Source of the DNA: Deinococcus gobiensis I-0
GTDB lineage: Bacteria; Deinococcota; Deinococci; Deinococcales; Deinococcaceae
Assembly: GCF_000252445.1 (NCBI RefSeq)
Contig: NC_017805.1
Span: 368,700 to 432,699 of the forward strand
Length of the DNA stretch: 64,000 nucleotides
Reading direction: 5' to 3'
Both the position numbers and the translations under genes were made by a program. The notes beneath the pieces were generated by a model, which saw only the letters and a list, made by a program, of their open reading frames with translations, did no database searches and was not told where the DNA came from. Positions 20,307-28,186 of the stretch are shown here, piece by piece; position 1 is the first letter of the stretch; each line of letters opens with the position of its first letter.

Positions 20307-20816
20307 TCAGGACCTCGAGGGATAGATGCCCACAAGGGCGATGATGTAGTTGATGACGAGGTAGGGGGGCATGTTCTGGTGCGGTTGCCCACTTCCGGAC
20401 GGGCCGACGCTCGAAGAGGCGAGGGAGACGTCCGTTCCCGTGCCGTACAGCGCCCCGGCTGCCGGGGTGGCCAGCAGGTTGTTCGCCGGCCCCAGGGCGG
20501 TCGCCCCTCCCGCACTGCCCGTCAGCGCATGGGTGTGGGCGGGCATCTCCGCAGTGGTCAGGGCGTGCGCGGCCTCTCCGCCCGCCTGTCCCCAGGGGTA
20601 GTTCACTCCTCCTTGCTGCCCCATGCCCAGGGGAACGCGGGTCTGGAGATTGGGCAAGCCGAAGGTCGTGATCCCGTTTCCGCCGTAGGCCGTTCCCAGC
20701 AGGGAGAACAGGGCCTGGTTCTGGTTGACGGGGAGCAGCTGTCCATTGCACAGCGCCCAGCCCTTGGGGGGAAAGCCGAAGCCGGCCAGACGGATTTCAC
20801 CGATGAAGTTGTCCAT
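20307..20816 (-). CDS. Phage tail collar (microcystin-dependent protein-like), copy 3
   Basis: The 169-aa product shows FIGEIRLAGFGFPPKGWALCNG, ALFSLLGTAYGGNGITTFGLPNLQTRVPLGMG, EMPAHTHALTG and NMPPYLVINYIIALVGIYP. It is the first collar gene of the cluster, 15 nt after the large lipoprotein gene and 1 nt before copy 2. Close spacing implies one transcript and joint assembly, possibly as a heterotrimeric fibre tip; the assembly is inferred. Confidence 0.9.
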   Translation of the reverse strand: MDNFIGEIRLAGFGFPPKGWALCNGQLLPVNQNQALFSLLGTAYGGNGITTFGLPNLQTRVPLGMGQQGGVNYPWGQAGGEAAHALTTAEMPAHTHALTGSAGGATALGPANNLLATPAAGALYGTGTDVSLASSSVGPSGSGQPHQNMPPYLVINYIIALVGIYPSRS

Positions 20817-20831
20817 TGACGCTCCTTACAT

Positions 20832-23666
20832 TCAGGGAAGGCTCGGTTCCGTGCAGGTGCCGGCAACCGGATTGAGGGTCGCCGCCGGATTGCGGATGCG
20901 GGTCGTCGCCCCGTTGTTGCGGGAGGCGATGGTGTTCGTGGTTCCCGTCGCCCCAGTCCCGCTCAGTCCCGTCAGGGTGAAGGTCGTCCCCGCACGCTGC
21001 CGCACCACCACCGCACTCTGCGCGCCGTTCGTCCCTCCGTTCTGGGCACTGATCGTATTGCCCGTCAGGTTGGCGCACAGCTGGTCCGTTTCGGCGGCGT
21101 CTATCCCCACCGTGAGGCCGACCCCCTCGAGCGCTTCGCTCGCCGCCGCGCTGGGGGTCGAGACGGTGTTGTTCCGCAGCGTCAGGTCCAGGCGGGCGCT
21201 TCCCGTGTCCGTCTCGGTGAGTTGTCCGGCACGCAATTCCATCCCGTAGGTGTTGAAGCTGCTGACCGTGTTGTTCTCCAGCAGGAACTGCCCCCGGCTG
21301 TTTCCGTTCGCCACGATGCTGAATCCGCTGCCCCCACCCGCATACGTGTTGCCGATGGCGACGGTGTTGCCCCGGAAGACCCCCCGGTCGACACTGTTCG
21401 CGGTCGCCGTGCGTCCGGCGGTGTAGACGATCCCGCCCGTGCCCGACGTGTTGCTCACCGAGTTGCGTTCGAGCAGGAAGCTGTTGGCCCCGGTGCCCCT
21501 GGACTCCAGGGAGACGGCCCGGCCGGTATTGTTGGTGAAGGCGCTGTCGCTCACCGTCAGGCCCAGACGGCCCGTATCGGTGGTCACCGTGCTGAACAGC
21601 AGGCCGCTCAGCGAGTTCTGGGCCTGGACGCGGGCGAGGCCCAGGGTCAGGTCGGCGTTGCCCGGGCGGATTCTGTAGCCCACGCCGTTCGTCCCGGTCG
21701 CCTGCACCGTGCCTCCGGTCCCGGCGCTGCCAGTCCCCAGGACGCTCAGGCTCCCGCCGACACTGCTGAGGTCTACGCCTGCGCCCGCCGTCGCCGGATT
21801 GGTGGCGTCCAGACGGATGGCCGTCGCGTCGAGCGTGCCGGTCGTCAGGTTCAGGGCGGGGCCGGCCGTCGCCGTGACGCTGCCCAGGGTCGCGCTCAGC
21901 TTCCCGAAGTTCGTCCCGACGATGCCGCCCGAGGTCCCGCCGACATTCAGCCCCCGGACCGTGTTGCCGTTCGCCAGGGTCAGGCCCACGCCGTCGAAGT
22001 TGCCGATGCTGGCGGGTGCCGCGCCGGCGGGCAGCACGCTGACTGCGCCGACCTTCAGTTCGCTGCCCTCACCGATCAGGGTCTGGTTGTCCTTCAGGAC
22101 GAAGCCGGCATTCTGGCCGCTCGTCGTGCCATTGCCCCGGAACACGTAGATGGTGTCCGCCGCCGCCGAGGCCGACTGCGCCGCCGCGAGGGTCTGGAAG
22201 GGGGTGGTCTGACGGCCGTCGCCCGCCCCGTTCGCCGCGTTGTTCACGTACCAGACCCGCTGGTTGATCCCCACGGGGGCAGTCTGCGTGGGGCTGGTGC
22301 AGCCCGCGCCGTCGCTGACGGTGTAGTTCAGGCTGTCCGAGATCGCCGTGCTGCCGACGCCGTCGCCCGGCTTCGAGATGAAGGTGTAGCTTCCGTCGCT
22401 CGCCACGGTCGCCGTGCCGCCGCGCGCCGTGCCCGTCCCGGCGAAGGTCAGGGTGGACGGGGAGTAGACGGAATAGAAGCGGCTCAGGCCCTGCGCCGCC
22501 GGAACGCTCAGGAGCGTGTTGCCGATCGCGCTGGAGGCGGTGGGCGGCGTACTCAGGGCGACATTGCCGCCGATATGCGCGGTGCGGCCCGTGTTGCCGG
22601 CGGTCGTGGCCGAACCGACGAACAGGGTGTTGGCCCCCGACAGGGCGGTGCCGCAGAGGGTGGCGATCTGGGTGCCTGCGCCCAGGGCGGCGGCGCGGGC
22701 CTGCACGCTGCCCCCCACCGCCTGCTCCTCGGTACTCTGCGTGACGCGGGTCACGGGATCGTCCACGACCGCGAAGGTCACCATCACCGAGAAGGGATCG
22801 GCCGCCGCGTCGGCCTGAAGCGGGAATTTCAGGGCCAGGGTGACGACCCCGTCGTACTGCCCGGCGGCCGGGTTGGCCGCCAGGGCGCGGCTGGAGGTCT
22901 GGGTGCGGTTGCGGACCACGAAGCCGAACGGAAACACGCGGGTCGTCCCGGCCACGTTGCCCAGGGCGGCCACCTCGCCCTCGGTGAACACCTGGAGGTC
23001 CTGCGCGCCGGCCAGGGGCACGGGGGCGTCGGTGGTCCGGTCGTAGGTCATGCCGGGGGTGGGCAGGATGGTGGCGGCGACGGCCGGATCGGCGGCCGTA
23101 CCGTCGAAGCGCAGAAGCTGGCTGTAGGGCGTCTGCGCGATGGTGCCGGAGGTGCTCGCGCCCAGCAGGGTCAGGTTCTGGCGCGCCGTGCCGAAGGGGG
23201 TGCCCGCCGACGAGGCGTTGCGGACCCGGAAGGTCACGGAGACGTAGCGCGCCCCGCCCGCACCGCGCTGCCCCACGGTGAAGGACCCGGTGGAGACCAC
23301 TTCGGCCTGAACGGAGTCGAGGTTGGTCAGGGCCTGCGCGCCCAGGCTGGCGGGGGGCTGCACGCTGGCGGTGACGCTTCCGTCGTCGTTCAGTCCACTG
23401 AGCTTGATGTTCAGCAGGCCCAGGGCCTGAAGGGGCTGGCGCTGCTCGGCCGGCGCCGGCTCGGCCGGGGAGGTCGGCGCCGTGCCGGTCGGCGGAGCGG
23501 AGGTGGAGGTGCTGGGGGCCGCGGCGGCGGGCGTGGCGGCGGGGGGCTGGGGAGCGGAGCAGGCGGCCAGAAGGACGGCCGGCAGCAGGAAACCCAGACC
23601 CGCAGGGAAGCTCCGGGACAGCGGGCGTGCCCCCGGACGGCGGGTCGGACGAAGATCGTCACTCAT
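20832..23666 (-). CDS. Large beta-helix surface lipoprotein
   Basis: The 944-aa product has a lipoprotein signal ending LLPAVLLAAC (Cys near residue 36) and a Pro/Ala/Thr linker. Residues about 85-330 form a domain shared with the neighbouring lipoprotein (GQRGAGGARYVSVTFRVRN, RQNLTLLG, AQDLQVFTEGEV, PFGFVVRN, VTRVTQSTEEQ). An Ig/cadherin-like segment follows (STLTFAGTGTARGGTATVASDGSYTF, LNYTVSDGAGC). From about residue 490 the pattern VWYVNNAANGAGDGRQTTPFQTLAAAQ starts a right-handed beta-helix rich in Asn/Thr/Gly repeats. Such proteins usually bind or cleave polysaccharide at the cell surface; no catalytic residues are evident. A GAGGAGAACGAC Shine-Dalgarno precedes the ATG. Confidence 0.85.
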   Translation of the reverse strand: MSDDLRPTRRPGARPLSRSFPAGLGFLLPAVLLAACSAPQPPAATPAAAAPSTSTSAPPTGTAPTSPAEPAPAEQRQPLQALGLLNIKLSGLNDDGSVTASVQPPASLGAQALTNLDSVQAEVVSTGSFTVGQRGAGGARYVSVTFRVRNASSAGTPFGTARQNLTLLGASTSGTIAQTPYSQLLRFDGTAADPAVAATILPTPGMTYDRTTDAPVPLAGAQDLQVFTEGEVAALGNVAGTTRVFPFGFVVRNRTQTSSRALAANPAAGQYDGVVTLALKFPLQADAAADPFSVMVTFAVVDDPVTRVTQSTEEQAVGGSVQARAAALGAGTQIATLCGTALSGANTLFVGSATTAGNTGRTAHIGGNVALSTPPTASSAIGNTLLSVPAAQGLSRFYSVYSPSTLTFAGTGTARGGTATVASDGSYTFISKPGDGVGSTAISDSLNYTVSDGAGCTSPTQTAPVGINQRVWYVNNAANGAGDGRQTTPFQTLAAAQSASAAADTIYVFRGNGTTSGQNAGFVLKDNQTLIGEGSELKVGAVSVLPAGAAPASIGNFDGVGLTLANGNTVRGLNVGGTSGGIVGTNFGKLSATLGSVTATAGPALNLTTGTLDATAIRLDATNPATAGAGVDLSSVGGSLSVLGTGSAGTGGTVQATGTNGVGYRIRPGNADLTLGLARVQAQNSLSGLLFSTVTTDTGRLGLTVSDSAFTNNTGRAVSLESRGTGANSFLLERNSVSNTSGTGGIVYTAGRTATANSVDRGVFRGNTVAIGNTYAGGGSGFSIVANGNSRGQFLLENNTVSSFNTYGMELRAGQLTETDTGSARLDLTLRNNTVSTPSAAASEALEGVGLTVGIDAAETDQLCANLTGNTISAQNGGTNGAQSAVVVRQRAGTTFTLTGLSGTGATGTTNTIASRNNGATTRIRNPAATLNPVAGTCTEPSLP

Positions 23667-23680
23667 GTCGTTCTCCTCGG

Positions 23681-24718
23681 TTAGGGGCAGCTGTTGACGA
23701 GATAGGTCGCCCCGGCGTCGCCGATGGCGCCGGCGGTGCGCACCTGGCAGACCCGGCGGACCGACGTGCCGGTCGGCCCCGCGCTGAGGGTGCTGCCGGG
23801 CAGGACATTGAGGATGCTGGCCCCCACGGCCCCGGCGCGTGTGCCGACGGCCGCGTTGTCGAGGGGCTGTTCTTCCAGCGACTGCGTGACGGCCGTGACG
23901 CTGTCCTCAATCACCAGAAAGCTCATGCGGAAGGCCCAGGGGTCCTGAGAAGGCGCCGCCTGGAGCGGGACCTTGACCGAGAGGGTGACCCGGCCGCTGT
24001 AGACGCCCGCCGCCGGACTGGCCGGGAGCGTGCGGCTGCCGCCGGGCGTATGGACGACGAAGCCGTAGGGCAGGACGGTGGTCACGCCCAGGGCCGCGTA
24101 GGAGGTGGGTGCGCCGTTCCGGGAGAAGTTGGCCGGCAGCACGTCATTTTCCGTGTAGACCTGAAGGTCCTCGCCGCCCGGCGACAGGACGGGCCGGCCC
24201 CCGAGCGGGTCGTAACGCATGGCATGGGTCGGCAGCATGGTCTTGGCGACCGAGGAGGCGACCGCCGAGCCGCCGAAAGTCGTCACGGCGCGGAAGGCGG
24301 TCGTGCCCAGGCTGTCGGCCACCGGTACGGCGAGCAGCGTGAGGTTCTTGCGGCTGCGGGCGACCGGCACGTTCTGCTGATCGGCATTGCGCACCCGGAA
24401 GGTGGCCGTGACATACCGCGTCCCCCCAGCTCCCCGTGTGCCCGTATTGAACACGCTGACGCTCAGGGGATCGAACTGGAGGCTGTCAGCCTGATCCGCC
24501 AGGGCGAGGCTGCCCAGGGCCCCCTGGCCGGAGAGGGCCGTCAGCCGGGCCACCGGTGACACGCCCTGCTGACCCCCGCCGAGCCCGGAGACGCTCAGTT
24601 CGACAAGCCCGACCGACTGGAGCCCGAGTCCCGGAGCCTGCGCGGTGGGGGTAGACGCACAACTGCCGAGCAGCGCCGTGAGGGCGAGACCGGCGAGACG
24701 AAAAGCGTTGCGGAACAT
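23681..24718 (-). CDS. Lipoprotein paralogous to the N-terminal half of the beta-helix protein
   Basis: The 345-aa product has the lipoprotein signal FRNAFRLAGLALTALLGSC (Cys near residue 20). Its body matches the N-terminal domain of the next gene: RGAGGTRYVTATFRVRNADQQNVPVARSRKNLTLLAV, TMLPTHAMRYDP, GEDLQVYTENDVLP, VLPYGFVVHTPGGSRTLPASPAAGVYSGRVTLSVKVPLQA and SVTAVTQSLEEQ. It stops where the partner goes on to its Ig-like and beta-helix parts. No known family was recognised. AGGAGG lies just before ATG 24718; the frame stays open to 24988 but the extension is not protein-like. It lies 44 nt after the short peptide gene and 14 nt before the large lipoprotein gene. Confidence 0.85.
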   Translation of the reverse strand: MFRNAFRLAGLALTALLGSCASTPTAQAPGLGLQSVGLVELSVSGLGGGQQGVSPVARLTALSGQGALGSLALADQADSLQFDPLSVSVFNTGTRGAGGTRYVTATFRVRNADQQNVPVARSRKNLTLLAVPVADSLGTTAFRAVTTFGGSAVASSVAKTMLPTHAMRYDPLGGRPVLSPGGEDLQVYTENDVLPANFSRNGAPTSYAALGVTTVLPYGFVVHTPGGSRTLPASPAAGVYSGRVTLSVKVPLQAAPSQDPWAFRMSFLVIEDSVTAVTQSLEEQPLDNAAVGTRAGAVGASILNVLPGSTLSAGPTGTSVRRVCQVRTAGAIGDAGATYLVNSCP

Positions 24719-24762
24719 GCGGCCTCCTGGAGAGGTGAGAGGGACCGGTGCAGGAAACCGAT

Positions 24763-24954
24763 TTACCATTCCACTTTCTTGAAGAAGCTGTCGGGCGTGT
24801 TGAACGCGTTGTTGCCTGGGCCACCGGGAAGACTGATGACCAGGGTGACGGCCTGCCACTTGCCGAGGTCCTTGACCTGGGGGGCCTGATACTCGGGTTG
24901 CGTACCGGACGAGAGGCTGCGTACAGATTCGGCGGACGGGTGGTGCTGGGTCAT
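24763..24954 (-). CDS. Short peptide with lasso-type RiPP leader motif
   Basis: This 63-aa peptide starts at ATG 24954 behind a good AGGAG. The middle reads YQAPQVKDLGKWQAVTL, which fits the Tyr-x-x-Pro...Leu-Gly...Thr pattern of lasso-peptide leaders. The C-terminal 25 residues (ISLPGGPGNNAFNTPDSFF then KKVEW) would be the core. In known lasso systems the Tyr/Pro motif binds the RRE protein and the Thr sits at position -2 of the cleavage site. No cyclase, protease or RRE gene is in the window, so it is either matured elsewhere, part of a different peptide class, or simply a leader-like small protein. It is the first gene of the collar/lipoprotein cluster. Confidence 0.65.
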   Translation of the reverse strand: MTQHHPSAESVRSLSSGTQPEYQAPQVKDLGKWQAVTLVISLPGGPGNNAFNTPDSFFKKVEW

Positions 24955-25260
24955 GGGACTCCTGAGCAAAAAGGACGAGGCCGAACAATGGAGGTCCACG
25001 GCGTACTTCGACGTGAAACTTCTTATGGCTGAAATAATCAAGCCTTCACCTCAATCTAATTCATAACCGTTATCTATGCGTTACTTTTTAAAAATTTCAC
25101 AGTCTGGTTATATGACCTGATTGTTATTGATGACCGCGAGACTAATCACTGGGTTCTGGAAAATGCGGAAATCCATTCCGTCTCATCGAAACAGGGTCTG
25201 AACAGAACTTTTCACTCGGTCCACATGAATGCTGGTGACCTGGTGTAGATACAGGCCCAG
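24955..25260. other. AT-rich intergenic region upstream of the peptide cluster
   Basis: No gene is supported. The part at 25020-25140 is much more AT-rich than its surroundings and probably holds the promoter of the minus-strand cluster, though no -35/-10 pair could be assigned with confidence. An 11-bp inverted repeat, ATAAC-C-GTTAT, lies at 25063-25073 and could be an operator. Confidence 0.4.
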
Positions 25261-25302
25261 AAAAACGCCGCAGCCCTTCAGAATTTGAGGGCTGCGGCTT
25301 TT
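25261..25302. terminator. Intrinsic terminator, usable in both directions
   Basis: GCCGCAGCCCT (25267-25277) pairs with AGGGCTGCGGC (25288-25298). On the plus strand TTTT follows; on the minus strand TTTTT (25265-25261) follows after one base. It most likely ends the short gene at 25356-25574, which reads leftwards. Confidence 0.85.
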
Positions 25303-25355
25303 GCCACGTGGTGGAAAGGGAAGCGCTGGAAGGGTGGAGAAAGGGAGGCCTGGGC

Positions 25356-25574
25356 TCAGGCTGCCCGCCACGCCAGCAGCCAGCCCTCACCGCCCCGGCG
25401 GCTCGCCCGGACCTGACGGCCATCGGGGAGGGCCCAGATCTCGACCTCTTCCAACGTCTGCCAGAACCAGCGGGCCGGTTTCGTATAGCAGTCCACCCGT
25501 TGCACTTCGGTACTTTCTGCCGTGCCGGGCAGGTTGAGCTGTCCTTTCAGTCGGGTCCAGCGGTTCAGTTTCAT
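25356..25574 (-). CDS. Small conserved-looking hypothetical protein
   Basis: I do not recognise this 72-aa protein. It is rich in Trp (six) and Arg, with a pattern of short beta strands: LNRWTRLKGQLNL, VQRVDCYTKPARWFWQTLEEVEIWALPDGRQVRAS, EGWLLAW. No signal or membrane segment is evident. The start at 25574 follows a CATACT box by 6 nt, and a strong terminator lies downstream, so it forms its own transcription unit. The far longer open frame to 27398 is only a shadow of the genes opposite. Confidence 0.6.
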   Translation of the reverse strand: MKLNRWTRLKGQLNLPGTAESTEVQRVDCYTKPARWFWQTLEEVEIWALPDGRQVRASRRGGEGWLLAWRAA

Positions 25575-25580
25575 GAATCC

Positions 25581-25586
25581 AGTATG
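25581..25586 (-). promoter_or_regulatory. Possible leaderless -10 box (CATACT)
   Basis: CATACT on the minus strand lies 6 nt before the ATG at 25574; no Shine-Dalgarno is present. No clear -35 box was found. Confidence 0.4.
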
Positions 25587-25662
25587 AAGGCTCCGCGTTA
25601 TCTCTTTGTTAATTCTGGTCACTTCTGCGAGCAGAAAGCGACGAGTTATGGTAGTTGAAATA

Positions 25663-25677
25663 CCCCCATCTGGGGGG
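25663..25677 (-). terminator. Short terminator-like hairpin after eamA
   Basis: CCCCC and GGGGGG pair around a 4-nt loop, 10 nt after the stop codon of the EamA gene, followed on the minus strand by TATTTC. The T-run is short, so termination may be weak. Confidence 0.5.
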
Positions 25678-25687
25678 ACAAAGCCAG

Positions 25688-26608
25688 TCAGAGGGCGGAC
25701 AGACGCTGTGTGCTTCGGCGAGACTGCGCCAAGACGGCTCCCCCCAGGATCAGCGCGCCGCCGGCAATCTGTGACGGTCCTAGGGGCTCGCCCAGCAGCA
25801 GCGCCGCGAACAGCAGCGCCCACAGGGGGTCGGTGGTGGTCAGCAGGCTGGCGCGCGCCGCCCCCAGCCGCTGCACCGCACTGAACAGTGCCGGCATAGA
25901 GATCAGGGTGGGCACGATCAGCATGCCCAGGATCAGGCCCCAGTGGCCCAGCTCCTGCGGCACGGCCAGGGTGCCGCCCAGCATGCCGACGGCCGCGAAG
26001 GTCAGGGCCGACACCAGCGTGACGTGCGTGGTCACGGCCAGAGGAGCGCTGCCCGCCGCCAGACGGCCGCTGAGAAACAGATACGCCCCGTACAGCCCCC
26101 CGGAGAGCGCCCCCAGGCCCAGGCCCGGCAGGTCGCGGTCGGCGGCGCCCGGCACCCCTACGACCACACCCAGCCCCAGGACGCTGCACAGCAGGGCCCC
26201 GAGCTGCGCACGCGAAGGCCGCGTTCCGGTCAGAGCGCCGTACAGCACCACGAAGGCCGGCGCGACGTACACCAGCAGCGCCGCCGTACCTGCCGAGATG
26301 CGCGCCAGGGAGGCGAAATAGGCCACCGTGGACCCCGCGTACACCGCGCCGAGCAGCAGCAGTCGCGCGCGTTCGCGCGGCGGGACGCGGCCCTGCCCGA
26401 GAGCGGCGAGCAGCAGGGCGGTGAGCCCGAAGCGCCAGCTCAGCAGGGTGGGGGTGCTCAGGTGCGAGGCGGTCGCCAGCTTGCCCCACAGCCCCAGCGT
26501 GCCGGAGGTCGCCGCCGAGAGCAGCGCCAGCCCGATGCCCGGCAGGTCGGCGCGCAGGGAAGGGGAGGAGGGAACAGACGGATGTTCGGCGGCCTTCAAC
26601 ACATGCAC
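25688..26608 (-). CDS. EamA/DMT family permease
   Basis: The 306-aa membrane protein has ten predicted helices in two EamA repeats, starting at LPGIGLALLSAATSGTLGLWGK and again at GLGLGALSGGLYGAYLFLSG. Characteristic pieces are AVYAGSTVAYFASLARISAGTAALLVYVAPAFVVL and LLTTTDPLWALLFAALLLGEPLG. Members export amino acids or other metabolites; the substrate is unknown. It is divergent from the PAS-AraC regulator gene, with 115 bp between them, which may control it. Confidence 0.88.
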   Translation of the reverse strand: MHVLKAAEHPSVPSSPSLRADLPGIGLALLSAATSGTLGLWGKLATASHLSTPTLLSWRFGLTALLLAALGQGRVPPRERARLLLLGAVYAGSTVAYFASLARISAGTAALLVYVAPAFVVLYGALTGTRPSRAQLGALLCSVLGLGVVVGVPGAADRDLPGLGLGALSGGLYGAYLFLSGRLAAGSAPLAVTTHVTLVSALTFAAVGMLGGTLAVPQELGHWGLILGMLIVPTLISMPALFSAVQRLGAARASLLTTTDPLWALLFAALLLGEPLGPSQIAGGALILGGAVLAQSRRSTQRLSAL

Positions 26609-26723
26609 AGCCTAGGAGGCCGGCCCACGCCTCGTCTTGCACGAAAGGCCCCGCGAACCTGCGGAAAACGGCACATTCGCCTGAGGACCGGTACGCGGCC
26701 AAGCCGCATGTCACAGTGGAGGC

Positions 26724-27503
26724 ATGGACGACCCGCGCGGATGGCTGCGGCCCGGCCCGGCCGGTGACTGGCTGGTCGAAACCCTGTTCGACGCCGTGCC
26801 GGACCTCAACTTCTTCGTCAAGGACCGGCGGGGTCGCTACGTGAGCGTGAACGAGGCCCTGCGGCGGCGCAGCGGAGCCCAGCACAAGCGCGACCTCATC
26901 GGACGTACGGCGGCGGAGGTCTTTACCGGTGAGGCGGGCGAGCGCTTCAGCGGTCAGGACGAGCGGACCCTGCGCGACGGGGCGGAGTTGCGCGACGTGC
27001 TGGAACTGTATTTCGGGGCTGAGGGCGAACCGGTCTGGTGCCTGACCTCCAAGTGGCCGCTGCGCGACGCCTCGGGGGCGGTGGTGGGCCTGGTCGGGGT
27101 ATCGCGCGATGTACCCGCGCCGGGCGACCGCGCCGGCGACCAGACCGGCGACTTCGCGCGGGTGGCCGAGGCCCTGGCCTACATGGGGCGCTGCTACGAC
27201 CGCCCGCTGCGCATGCCCGAGGTCGCCGCGCGCGCCGGGCTTTCGGAGGACAGCCTGGGCCGCCTGGTGCGGCGGGTGTGTCACGTCACGCCCAAACAGT
27301 TTCTGCTGCGGGTACGGCTCGACGCGGCGACCCGGCTGCTGCGCGACCCGGCCCTGTCGGTGGCCCAGGTGGCCCATGCCTGCGGCTACAGCGACCACAG
27401 CGCCTTTACCCGGACCTTCCGGGCGGTGACGGGCCTGAGCCCTCAGGCCTACCGGCAGCGCATGGGGCCCTCAGGAGACGGAAATACCGGCGTCCTGACC
27501 TGA
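26724..27503 (+). CDS. PAS domain AraC family transcriptional regulator
   Basis: The 259-aa product has an N-terminal PAS-like sensor (VPDLNFFVKDRRGRYVSVNEAL, IGRTAAEVF, LTSKWPLRDASGAVVGLVGVSRDV, residues about 25-125) and a C-terminal AraC DNA-binding domain with two helix-turn-helices (RMPEVAARAGLSEDSLGRLVRRV and LSVAQVAHACGYSDHSAFTRTFRAVTGLSPQAYR). The PAS fold could bind a small molecule or a cofactor. Its likely target is the divergent eamA gene. Its end overlaps the convergent tetR gene by 33 bp. A GTGGAGG precedes the ATG. Confidence 0.9.
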   Translation: MDDPRGWLRPGPAGDWLVETLFDAVPDLNFFVKDRRGRYVSVNEALRRRSGAQHKRDLIGRTAAEVFTGEAGERFSGQDERTLRDGAELRDVLELYFGAEGEPVWCLTSKWPLRDASGAVVGLVGVSRDVPAPGDRAGDQTGDFARVAEALAYMGRCYDRPLRMPEVAARAGLSEDSLGRLVRRVCHVTPKQFLLRVRLDAATRLLRDPALSVAQVAHACGYSDHSAFTRTFRAVTGLSPQAYRQRMGPSGDGNTGVLT

Positions 27504-28082
27504 ACTGCCGTGGCCCGCGACCGCCGCCACGCCGCCCAGGATGAACCTCTCCAGTACCTGCGCCCGCGTCTCGGGGTCCGCGCCTCCGGCGGTGACCTGT
27601 TCGTAGGCGGCGCTGCTCAGCAGGTCCAGCACGAGAGAAATGAGCAGCGGCTGCTCGCGTCCCGGGCCCATGCGGCGGCGCTGAAGCTCGCGCAGTTCCA
27701 GCCGCGACTCGATGGCCGCCAGAAAACGCCGTCGCCGCTCGCGGAACAGCGGCCCGCCGCCGCTGCCCAGCAGCAGCAGCAGCTCGCGCTCCTCGAGCAG
27801 GGCCAGGAAGAGCCGCCCGAAGGACAGCTCCGACTCGTCGGTGAGCAGGGGTTCGAGCCGCGCGGGCAAGTCCTGGAGCCGGTCGTCGAGCAGCGCCCCG
27901 AGCATCTCCTCGGTCGAGGCGAAATAGGCGTAGACGGTGGGGCGCGAGGTCTGGAGCGCCGTCGCCACGTCGGCCATGCCCACGGCCTCGAACCCGCGCT
28001 CGACGAACAGCGCCGCCGCCGCCGCGAGAATCTGCTCGCGCCGGTCCTCGGCCTTGAGACGGCGGGCGGCAGAACTGGACAT
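27471..28082 (-). CDS. TetR/AcrR family transcriptional regulator
   Basis: The 203-aa product has a TetR helix-turn-helix (RREQILAAAAALFVERGFEAVGMADVATALQTSRPTVYAYFASTEEMLGALL). ATG 28082 matches the usual family start; the open frame upstream to 28163 runs through the operator region. It is divergent from the YhgE-type gene. Inverted repeats TGACA-N3-TGTCA in the shared region are good operator candidates, so it probably represses both genes. Confidence 0.9.
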   Translation of the reverse strand: MSSSAARRLKAEDRREQILAAAAALFVERGFEAVGMADVATALQTSRPTVYAYFASTEEMLGALLDDRLQDLPARLEPLLTDESELSFGRLFLALLEERELLLLLGSGGGPLFRERRRRFLAAIESRLELRELQRRRMGPGREQPLLISLVLDLLSSAAYEQVTAGGADPETRAQVLERFILGGVAAVAGHGSSGQDAGISVS

Positions 28083-28117
28083 GAAGCGGAGTCTAGCACA
28101 AACTGACAAAACGTCAC

Positions 28118-28172
28118 TTGACACTCTGTCACTATTGGCGGATACTGACCGTGTTGCTGACAAGGTGTCAGC
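28118..28172 (+). promoter_or_regulatory. Promoter with two TetR operators before the YhgE-type gene
   Basis: TTGACA (28118-28123) and GATACT (28141-28146) are 17 nt apart. TGACA-CTC-TGTCA (28119-28131) overlaps the -35 box. A second site, GCTGACA-AGG-TGTCAGC (28156-28172), lies just after the -10. A third imperfect copy, TGACA-AAAC-GTCA, starts near 28104. Two identical half-site patterns bracketing the promoter indicate repression by the divergent TetR protein. Confidence 0.8.
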
Positions 28173-28186
28173 TTGAGGAGGGCAGG

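Noticed and set aside
17494..20816. Prophage remnant
   Set aside because: Only collar-domain proteins are present; no capsid, portal, terminase, integrase or lysis gene was found, and the neighbours are lipoproteins.
21222..23684. 820-codon plus-strand frame opposite the beta-helix lipoprotein
   Set aside because: It is a Gly/Arg/Ala-rich shadow; the minus strand has signal peptide, lipobox and repeat structure.
25356..27398. 680-codon minus-strand protein
   Set aside because: Only its last 72 codons look like a gene; the rest is antisense or out-of-frame to the EamA and AraC genes.
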